Assembly: GCF_035916755.1 (NCBI RefSeq)
Contig: NZ_JAYWIX010000002.1
Coordinates: forward strand, 328,077 to 392,076
Length of the DNA: 64,000 bases
DNA from: Rothia sp035916755
Lineage (GTDB): Bacteria; Actinomycetota; Actinomycetes; Actinomycetales; Micrococcaceae
Direction: 5' to 3'
Shown one piece after another: positions 58,546 through 64,000 of this stretch. The stretch's first letter is position 1, and each line of letters starts with the position of its first letter. The notes under the pieces were generated by a model that made no database searches, was not told the DNA's origin, and saw only the letters and a program-made list of their open reading frames with translations. The position numbers and the translations under genes were made by a program.

Positions 58546-58553
58546 GCAACACC

Positions 58554-58583
58554 TTGCACCACCCCGGTTGCCTGCGCCACAAT
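58554..58583 (+). promoter_or_regulatory. tpx promoter
   Basis: TTGCAC (58554-58559) and CACAAT (58578-58583) are 18 bp apart. The -10 box lies 6 nt before the ATG, consistent with a leaderless mRNA. Confidence 0.5.
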
Positions 58584-58589
58584 ACAACT

Positions 58590-59084
58590 ATGGCTACTAC
58601 ACATCTTGAAGGCAATGACGTACAGACCGTAGGCGACCTGCCCGCCGTAGGTTCCACAGCACCCGCATTCACCCTGGTGGGCACCGACCTCGACGCAGTC
58701 ACCTCAGACTCATTCGAGGGTAAGAACCTGGTCCTCAACATCTTCCCCTCCATCGACACCGGCGTCTGCGCCGCGTCCGTCCGCAAATTCAACGAAGAAG
58801 CATCCAAGCTCGAGAACACCACCGTCGTGTGCATCTCCAAGGACCTGCCCTTCGCCCTGGGCCGCTTCTGCGGCGCTGAAGGCATCGAAAACGTTGTCTC
58901 AGCCTCAGCCTTCCGCGATTCCTTCGGCGAAGACTACGGCATCACTATGGCGGACGGCCCCCTGGCCGGCCTGCTGGCCCGCTCCGTTGTCGTCGTCAAC
59001 GCCACCGGTGAAATTGTCTACGCCCAGCTCGTGGACGAAATCACCACCGAGCCCGACTACGAGGCAGCGCTCGCAGCTCTCTAG
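58590..59084 (+). CDS. tpx: Thiol peroxidase
   Basis: The 164-residue atypical 2-Cys peroxiredoxin has the peroxidatic Cys60 in FPSIDTGVCAASVRKFN and the resolving Cys94 in FALGRFCGAEG, at the positions known from E. coli Tpx (61 and 95). It reduces peroxides in the cytoplasm using thioredoxin. Length and motifs are normal. It is a single-gene unit with its own promoter and a large terminator. Confidence 0.95.
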   Translation: MATTHLEGNDVQTVGDLPAVGSTAPAFTLVGTDLDAVTSDSFEGKNLVLNIFPSIDTGVCAASVRKFNEEASKLENTTVVCISKDLPFALGRFCGAEGIENVVSASAFRDSFGEDYGITMADGPLAGLLARSVVVVNATGEIVYAQLVDEITTEPDYEAALAAL

Positions 59085-59108
59085 AATAGAGACACTGAGC
59101 AACATTTA

Positions 59109-59219
59109 GCGCAGCAAACATACTCTCGCCGACTGACCCTCTCGCTCCTCGCCTAGAGGCTCGTCGCGATTCACGCCAGACCCATCCAGTCGGCTCCGAG
59201 TATGTTTGCTGCGCTTTTT
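59109..59219 (+). terminator. tpx terminator with repeat copy C in its loop
   Basis: A 17-bp perfect stem (59109-59125 with 59198-59214) is followed by TTTTT. CCGACTG (59129-59135) and CAGTCGG (59187-59193) extend it. The ~50-base loop contains ACCCTCTCGC and GATTCACGCCAG, blocks shared with copy B at 47.3 kb. Confidence 0.8.
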
Positions 59220-59234
59220 GGTTGAAGTATCTCC

Positions 59235-59561
59235 TTAGAAAATCCAGTTAGCAAGCACCACGCAGGTTGCTGTACCCACGATGAGGGAGAGCGCCAGGTT
59301 CTTCCGCCACAGGTGGGTAGCAACCGTCACCACAGCACCCGCTAGGTAGGGCAGGGCTGTCTCGCGGGAAGAGTAGTCGATTTCTGCCATCACGTAGAAG
59401 CCCAGGCAGATAATGGCGCCCATGGGCAGCCAGACAGCTAGGTTAGAAACCAGTGCTGAATCTTTGAGCACGGACTTCACACCGAAAGGAATCAGGCGCA
59501 GGGCAAAGGTGATGCCGGCAGCCAGGAAAATAGCTGAAAGAATGTAGCCGGTGCTAGGCAT
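59235..59561 (-). CDS. azlD: Branched-chain amino acid exporter subunit AzlD
   Basis: The 108-residue protein has four helices (YILSAIFLAAGITFALRLIPF and on), the size and start of AzlD. With AzlC it exports branched-chain amino acids. The ATG at 59561 overlaps the azlC stop by 8 bp, so translation is coupled. Confidence 0.88.
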   Translation of the reverse strand: MPSTGYILSAIFLAAGITFALRLIPFGVKSVLKDSALVSNLAVWLPMGAIICLGFYVMAEIDYSSRETALPYLAGAVVTVATHLWRKNLALSLIVGTATCVVLANWIF

Positions 59562-60381
59562 GCGGGGCCTCCTGGGCAGATACACCCTTGCGCTGGGTGG
59601 CCAGATGGCGAATGACGAGCAGGACCACCAGGGTCAGCAGGGATACCAGCAGCATAGAATGCGGGGCGAGGACGATGGCCGTCAGCGAGGCGATAATCGC
59701 AAAGGACGCTGTGATTCGGTCCTTGACCGCCCGGTAGGCGTCGATAGAGAGCACCAGGAACATGCCCGTCATCACGAAGTCAACGCCTTCTAAATGGGAG
59801 AGAAAAGTGGCTCCTAGAATAACGCCCAGGGTGGAGCCGCCCCACCAGGACACCCAGAGCACCACAGAAACCGTCATGATGCGGGAGCTACGAAAATTCT
59901 GCGAGCCCGGGGCAGTATTCAGGGCGTAGGCCTCGTCGCAGAGCATATACACAGCCAGGGCCTTAGCCAGGTTTCCCCTGACGTTCTGCAGGGGGTAGGA
60001 GATGCCATAAACCAGGTGCCGGGCGTTCATCAGCAGGGTCGTAGAAGCAATCAGACTCAGCGGCGCAGCGGCGGCAATCATGCCCACCAGCAGGAACTCC
60101 ACCGACCCGGCAAAGACGATAGCTGAGAGAGCAGGCGCCACCCACCAGGGCAAGCCCACCGAAGCTACCAGCACGCCCAAGCCCATGCCCATGACCACAA
60201 AGCCGACGCAGAGCACACCCGCTACACGCAGACCCTCCTTAAAACCGCTTTCGCCGGGCAGCTGGCTGATGTGCTCACCGGTCACCGGTGCGGACGCCGC
60301 CGCCCTGCTGGCGGGGCCCGGCAGATTGGTGGGGGTAGAAGGCGCTGACAGCTGACCTGTATCTGGGCTGGTGTGGTGCAT
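59554..60381 (-). CDS. azlC: Branched-chain amino acid exporter AzlC
   Basis: The 275-residue protein has a ~45-residue soluble N-terminus, then the AzlC core: SGFKEGLRVAGVLCVGFVVMG, SAIVFAGSVEFLLVGMIAAAA and LLMNARHLVYGISYPLQ, the last being the family signature. It forms the LIV-E type exporter with AzlD. The ATG at 60381 is 7 nt after TAAACT on the minus strand, so a longer upstream frame is not used. Confidence 0.9.
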   Translation of the reverse strand: MHHTSPDTGQLSAPSTPTNLPGPASRAAASAPVTGEHISQLPGESGFKEGLRVAGVLCVGFVVMGMGLGVLVASVGLPWWVAPALSAIVFAGSVEFLLVGMIAAAAPLSLIASTTLLMNARHLVYGISYPLQNVRGNLAKALAVYMLCDEAYALNTAPGSQNFRSSRIMTVSVVLWVSWWGGSTLGVILGATFLSHLEGVDFVMTGMFLVLSIDAYRAVKDRITASFAIIASLTAIVLAPHSMLLVSLLTLVVLLVIRHLATQRKGVSAQEAPHA

Positions 60382-60394
60382 AGCAATAAGTTTA
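60382..60394 (-). promoter_or_regulatory. Leaderless promoter of azlCD
   Basis: On the minus strand TAAACT (60394-60389), seven bases, then the ATG. Confidence 0.6.
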
Positions 60395-60523
60395 GATAAA
60401 ACTAGAGAGACTCCAATTTTCTGTTCAGTATGTAGCTCCTTGCCCTCACCAGAAATAAAACCTGTGCTGACGCCGTTACCCGAGTACCGGCGTCCGCGCC
60501 CCACACCGAGAGAAAGAAAAACC

Positions 60524-60979
60524 ATGACCGAGAAAACCACCCGCACCGAAGACCCCAACTACCGCGCCGTGACCGTTGAGCGGGTAGCCTCCCGCCACTA
60601 CCGCGCCACCAACGCCAAGGGCGACACCCTCGACTTCGGCCAGGGCGAAGGCCTGCTCACCCCCGTCGAACTGCTCCTAGCCGCTATCGCTGGCTGCTCC
60701 GCCATCGACGTCGACGTGGTCACCGGCCGCAAGTCAGAACCCGAAACCTTCACCGTGCACTCCTCCGGCCTGCGCAAGGTCGACGAGAACAAGGCCGTGA
60801 GCCTCGACGACATCGAAGTCAGCTTCAACGTGCGCTTCCCCGCCACCGAAGAAGGCGAAAAAGCCCGCTCCATGGTTGACCGCCTGATCAAACTCTCCGC
60901 CGAAAAAGACTGCACCGTCTCCCGCACCGTCGAACATGGCGCGTCCGTCACCTTCATCAACGAAGATAAGCAGAGCTAA
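60524..60979 (+). CDS. OsmC family protein
   Basis: The 151-residue OsmC/Ohr-family protein has GLLTPVELLLAAIAGCSAIDVD with the first conserved cysteine and SAEKDCTVSRTV with the second. Members detoxify organic hydroperoxides or bind related compounds. AGAAAG lies before the ATG at 60524. It is a single gene, divergent from azlCD. The fit is to the general OsmC group rather than to Ohr. Confidence 0.9.
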   Translation: MTEKTTRTEDPNYRAVTVERVASRHYRATNAKGDTLDFGQGEGLLTPVELLLAAIAGCSAIDVDVVTGRKSEPETFTVHSSGLRKVDENKAVSLDDIEVSFNVRFPATEEGEKARSMVDRLIKLSAEKDCTVSRTVEHGASVTFINEDKQS

Positions 60980-61013
60980 ATCACGTTGCCCACCCGGGGG
61001 TGCAGGGCGCTTG

Positions 61014-61077
61014 CGGTGGTAATCTAAAGTTTGTCTTATGCCCCCTAAGTAAAACTGTTGGGGGCTCATTACCACCG
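61014..61077. promoter_or_regulatory. Inverted repeat flanking the lysP promoter
   Basis: CGGTGGTAAT (61014-61023) and ATTACCACCG (61068-61077) are perfect complements. Between them are TAAAGT (61025-61030), a likely -10 box, and an inner GCCCCC/GGGGGC stem (61040-61045 with 61060-61065). The right arm ends at the GAAAG before lysP. The layout resembles the rpiR region. Confidence 0.55.
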
Positions 61078-61093
61078 AAAGTAGCAGCACACT

Positions 61094-62572
61094 ATGTCTA
61101 CTGAAGCGCAGTCTGCACCCACCGGGCAGACCAAAGAAGAGCTCAAGCGCGGCCTCGCCAGCCGCCACCTCTCCATGATCGCCATCGGCGGCGCCATCGG
61201 CACCGGCCTGTTCGTCGCGTCCGGCTCCACCATCGCCGAAGCTGGCCCCGGCGGCGCCCTGCTGGCCTATGCCCTCATCGGCATCATGGTGCTGCTCCTC
61301 ATGCAGTCCCTGGGCGAAATGGCAGCCAACCTGCCCGTTGCAGGCTCCTTCCAGACCTTCGCCTCCCGCTACGTCTCAGACTCCTTCGGCTTCGCCATGG
61401 GCTGGAACTACTGGTTCAACTGGGCCATTACCGTGGCTGCTGAACTGGTGGCTGCCGGCGTCATTATGTCCTACTGGCTCCCGGACGTTCCCGGCTGGGT
61501 CTGGGCAGGCGTCTTCCTGGCCATCATCCTGGGTATCAACGTGCTCTCGGCCCGCTCCTACGGCGAATCAGAGTTCTGGCTGGCTACCATCAAGGTGGTC
61601 ACCGTTATCGTCTTCCTGATCGCTGGCGTCGCCATGATTTTCGGCATCCTGGGCAACCACGAGGCCGGCTTCGGCAACTGGACCGAGGGCGAAGCTCCCT
61701 TCAAGGGCGGCTTCCTCTCTATTCTGGCTATCTTCATGGTCGCCGGTTTTTCCTTCCAGGGTACCGAGATGATCGGTGTTGCCGCTGGTGAGTCTGAGAA
61801 CCCCCGCCGCGACGTGCCCCGCGCCCTCAAGAGCGTTTTCTGGCGCATTATGCTCTTCTACATTGGTGCTATCGCTATTATCGGTACTCTGATTCCCTAC
61901 ACCAGCCCCAACCTGCTGCGGGCGGACGCTACCGACATCGCCTACTCACCCTTCACTATGGTCTTTGAGAACCTGGGTGTTGCTTTTGCCGCTTCGGTGA
62001 TGAACGCCGTCATTCTGACCGCGATTCTCTCGGCCGGTAACTCAGGCCTCTACGTTTCATCCCGTATGCTCTACGCCCTGGCGCTGGAGGGCCGTGCTCC
62101 CAAGATTTTTGCCCGCGTGAACTCCCGCGGTATCCCCATGCCCGCCCTGCTCATGACCGCTGCTATTGGCCTCTTTGGTTTCGTCTCTGCCGTGGTGGGC
62201 GAGGGTTCTGCCTACACCTGGCTGATTAACATCTCTGGCCTGTCGGGCTTTATCACCTGGGTGGGCGTGGCGATTTGCCACTACCGCTTCCGCCGCGCCT
62301 ACGTTGCCCAGGGCAACGATGTGAACGACCTGCCCTACAAGGCCCCCCTCTTCCCCATTGGCCCCATCGTTGCGCTGCTCATGTGCCTGCTGGTGATCGC
62401 CGGACAGAACTACAACGCTATCTTCGCTGGCCACTGGTTCGAGGTTGTCTCGGCCTACATTGGTCTGCCCATCATTATTGGTGTCTGGCTGGTACATAAG
62501 ATTGTGACCGGTTCAAAGACTATCCCGCTCAAGGACGTGGACGTCTCAGGTATCGAGGTCTCAGGCAAGTAA
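61094..62572 (+). CDS. lysP: Lysine-specific permease LysP
   Basis: The 492-residue APC permease, with about twelve helices, is closely similar to LysP along its whole length: SMIAIGGAIGTGLFVASGST, AMGWNYWFNWAITVAAELVA, GFSFQGTEMIGVAAGESENP and ILTAILSAGNSGLYVSSRML. It imports L-lysine by proton symport. The start at 61094 has only a weak ribosome site. An inverted repeat around the promoter suggests specific regulation. Confidence 0.9.
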   Translation: MSTEAQSAPTGQTKEELKRGLASRHLSMIAIGGAIGTGLFVASGSTIAEAGPGGALLAYALIGIMVLLLMQSLGEMAANLPVAGSFQTFASRYVSDSFGFAMGWNYWFNWAITVAAELVAAGVIMSYWLPDVPGWVWAGVFLAIILGINVLSARSYGESEFWLATIKVVTVIVFLIAGVAMIFGILGNHEAGFGNWTEGEAPFKGGFLSILAIFMVAGFSFQGTEMIGVAAGESENPRRDVPRALKSVFWRIMLFYIGAIAIIGTLIPYTSPNLLRADATDIAYSPFTMVFENLGVAFAASVMNAVILTAILSAGNSGLYVSSRMLYALALEGRAPKIFARVNSRGIPMPALLMTAAIGLFGFVSAVVGEGSAYTWLINISGLSGFITWVGVAICHYRFRRAYVAQGNDVNDLPYKAPLFPIGPIVALLMCLLVIAGQNYNAIFAGHWFEVVSAYIGLPIIIGVWLVHKIVTGSKTIPLKDVDVSGIEVSGK

Positions 62573-62590
62573 GTCTCTGTGTGAGAAAGG

Positions 62591-62626
62591 GGGAGGGCAC
62601 CGGGGTTTCCGGGGCCCTCCCTTTTT
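62591..62626 (+). terminator. lysP terminator
   Basis: GGGAGGGC (62591-62598) pairs with GCCCTCCC (62614-62621), then TTTTT. Confidence 0.92.
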
Positions 62627-62758
62627 CGTGTATCTAGGTGCGTTTGGCTCCAGTATGTACCAGCCCCTGCCCACTTTGAGACCGATTTCTGGACACTGCG
62701 TGGTACAAAGTCGGTTGGTCAGCGCACGGACGCCTGTGAACGGGGGAGCGCACCGGGC

Positions 62759-62764
62759 TAGAAT
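62759..62764 (+). promoter_or_regulatory. -10 box of tdk
   Basis: TAGAAT lies about 57 bp before the tdk GTG. GAAAGG at 62806-62811 is the ribosome binding site. Confidence 0.5.
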
Positions 62765-62820
62765 GGTGTGGTTTGGTTTTGTTCTCTGTGTACGTGTTCT
62801 GGGTTGAAAGGTGTGGCCGC

Positions 62821-63450
62821 GTGGCTAAGCTCTATTTCCGTTTTGGTGCCATGAATTCGGGTAAGTCGACTGCGCTGCTGCAGGCTGCTCATAACTATGA
62901 GGAGCGGGGCCAACGGGTGCTCCTCGCCAAGCCCCGTATCGACAGCAAAGGCGATAACCAGGTGGTCTCCCGCCTCGGTATCACCCGCCAGGCAGACTTC
63001 CTCATCGGCCCCCATGAAAGCGTCCTCGACCTCTTCCACACCGCCGCCGAACAGGCCGAACACGCAGACGCAGACACCCGCCTCCACTGGCACCTACCCG
63101 TCTCCTGCCTCCTCGTAGACGAAGCCCAATTCCTCTCCGCCGAACAGGTAGACGACCTCATGCGCATCGCCGTCCTCGAGAACATCCCCGTCATGTGCTA
63201 CGGCATCCGCACTGACTTCAAAACCAGAGCCTTCCCCGGGGCCGCTCGCCTTCTAGAGATCGCCCACACCCTGGAAGAACTCAAAACCATCTGCCGCTGC
63301 GGCCGCAAGGCCCTCTTCAACGGCCGCACTGTAGACGGCCGATTCGTCTTCGCCGGCGACCAGGTAGCCATCGACGGCCTAGACGTGGGCTACGAGTCCC
63401 TCTGCCCCACCTGCTACCTCGAAGAATCAGCAGGGAAACTCCTCCAATAA
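62821..63450 (+). CDS. tdk: Thymidine kinase
   Basis: The 209-residue type II thymidine kinase has the P-loop GAMNSGKST (9-17), CLLVDEAQFLSAEQVDDLM with the catalytic Glu, and a zinc site formed by CRCG and CPTC. It phosphorylates thymidine for salvage. GAAAGG at 62806-62811 places the start at the GTG at 62821; an in-frame TTG at 62773 lies too early. Confidence 0.95.
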   Translation: MAKLYFRFGAMNSGKSTALLQAAHNYEERGQRVLLAKPRIDSKGDNQVVSRLGITRQADFLIGPHESVLDLFHTAAEQAEHADADTRLHWHLPVSCLLVDEAQFLSAEQVDDLMRIAVLENIPVMCYGIRTDFKTRAFPGAARLLEIAHTLEELKTICRCGRKALFNGRTVDGRFVFAGDQVAIDGLDVGYESLCPTCYLEESAGKLLQ

Positions 63451-63462
63451 GACCATCCCACC

Positions 63463-63507
63463 GGCCCTGACCTGGCATCGTCCCAAGTCAGGGCCAAAAA
63501 TTTTTTT
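63463..63507 (+). terminator. tdk terminator
   Basis: GGCCCTGAC (63463-63471) pairs with GTCAGGGCC (63487-63495), followed by AAAAATTTTTTT. Confidence 0.9.
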
Positions 63508-63683
63508 GAGAAATTCCGCCCAAGGTCTAGCTAAGCACCCTTCCTTGGGGTTAGCATAAATCACAGATGCGCATCTACAGTACCCCTCTAATAAGATCCG
63601 AGGTAACCCCAGTGGACTAGGGCAAAGCCCTGCCCGGCACCGAAGCCAACCCCTGGGAACCTTCCCAAGAGACAAGGACTGCT
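63508..63683 (+). promoter_or_regulatory. Leader of the secreted protease, with palindrome
   Basis: AGATGCGCATCT (63565-63576) is a perfect 12-bp palindrome. A TAAGAT box near 63592 and a small AGGGC/GCCCT hairpin near 63620 lie between it and the start. AAGGA precedes the ATG. No known riboswitch is recognised. Confidence 0.35.
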
Positions 63684-64000
63684 ATGACCAGGAAACTAAC
63701 ACTGGGTGGCCGCATCGCCGCGGCCGCAGCCGTCGCCATGACCGCCCTCTCCACCACGCTCGCCGCACCGGTCCAGGCCAACCCCTACCAGCCCTACGAT
63801 TCAGCCGTGGGCATCTTCAACTGCTCAGCCTCCGTCATTCAGCTCCCCCGGGGCCAGGGACACGGATAAGGCCCTGATTATGACCAACGGCCACTGCATC
63901 CTGCCCGTTTTTGACCGCTACCTCAAACGGGGTGAGGTAATCACCAACTACTCCCTCTGGCGGCTGAATAAGCCCTTCTTCAAGGAAATCACCTTCCACG
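63684..64000 (+). pseudogene. Secreted trypsin-like serine protease, frameshifted in a C-tract, cut by window end
   Basis: A Sec signal peptide (RIAAAAAVAMTALSTTLAAP then VQA) leads to the mature start NPYQPYDSAVGIFNCSASVI. The frame then ends at a TAA at 63867. Removing one C from the CCCCC run at 63845-63849 restores the reading QLPGARDTDKALIMTNGHCI, where the His is the catalytic histidine of trypsin-like proteases. That frame stays open to base 64000. So the gene is broken, switches phase, or holds a sequencing error. The rest lies outside the window. Confidence 0.8.

Noticed and set aside
63588..63680. Cyclic di-AMP or cobalamin riboswitch in the protease leader
   Set aside because: Short hairpins are present but the conserved cores of these riboswitches are not.
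1..64000. CRISPR arrays, tRNA or rRNA genes, insertion sequences, prophage
   Set aside because: I looked on both strands and found no spaced direct repeats of CRISPR type, no cloverleaf with CCA-like end, no rRNA core sequence and no transposase, integrase or phage structural gene.

Overview
The window is a high-GC actinobacterial chromosome segment, most likely from the Micrococcaceae and plausibly Rothia or a close relative. The basis is the mycothiol gene mshA, the gene order guaB-guaB3-SURF1-DUF3817-guaA and alr-tsaE-tsaB-rimI-tsaD, galU followed by a SepX/GlpR-like gene, frequent leaderless promoters (a TANNNT box 6-7 nt before ATG/GTG) and GC-rich codon use. I see no rRNA, tRNA, CRISPR array, insertion sequence or prophage, so this is mainly core chromosome with patches of gene decay.

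Layout. 1-4 kb: the end of nnrD, then a minus-strand block with an mshA-phosphatase pair and an exopolysaccharide-type sugar transferase. 4-8.4 kb: alanine racemase and the t6A tRNA-modification genes. 8.4-12 kb: a GCS2 ligase, a THUMP-like methyltransferase and an internally deleted MFS gene. 12-14 kb: groES-groEL with a CIRCE operator. 14-22.7 kb: an OafA-type acyltransferase and guanine nucleotide synthesis (guaB, guaB3, guaA). 22.7-30.7 kb: an alpha-glucoside/maltose locus made of two GH13 glucosidases, a MapP-like phosphatase, a PTS EIIBC and an RpiR regulator. 30.8-35.9 kb: a degenerate helicase-like protein, FmdB and 5-FCL. 36-44.4 kb: galU, a SepX-like gene, CYTH-CHAD, DedA, a headless LysR-type protein, MscS, NUDIX and a lipoprotein. 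44.4-53.3 kb: an aminotransferase, xseAB, ispH, a serine permease, a nonsense-mutated SMR gene, a GNAT remnant and ychF. 53.4-64 kb: small proteins, an MFS gene, a lipoprotein, two coupled TetR genes beside a uvrA-like pseudogene, tpx, azlCD, osmC, lysP, tdk and a frameshifted secreted protease at the edge.

How the genes work together. The sugar locus reads as one pathway: the PTS imports and phosphorylates maltose or an isomer, MapP removes the phosphate, and the two glucosidases split alpha-1,4 and alpha-1,6 bonds, with RpiR as the probable local regulator. mshA and the gene behind it look like the first two steps of mycothiol synthesis; the phosphatase role is inferred. tsaE, tsaB and tsaD supply most of the t6A machinery.

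The most interesting signals are the candidate mycothiol phosphatase, the inverted repeat that flanks the rpiR promoter, the helicase with both ATPase motifs altered, a tryptophan-to-TGA change at the EmrE Trp63 position, a C-tract frameshift in the protease, a dispersed hairpin repeat family, and an over-represented nonamer, GGCGTCCGC.
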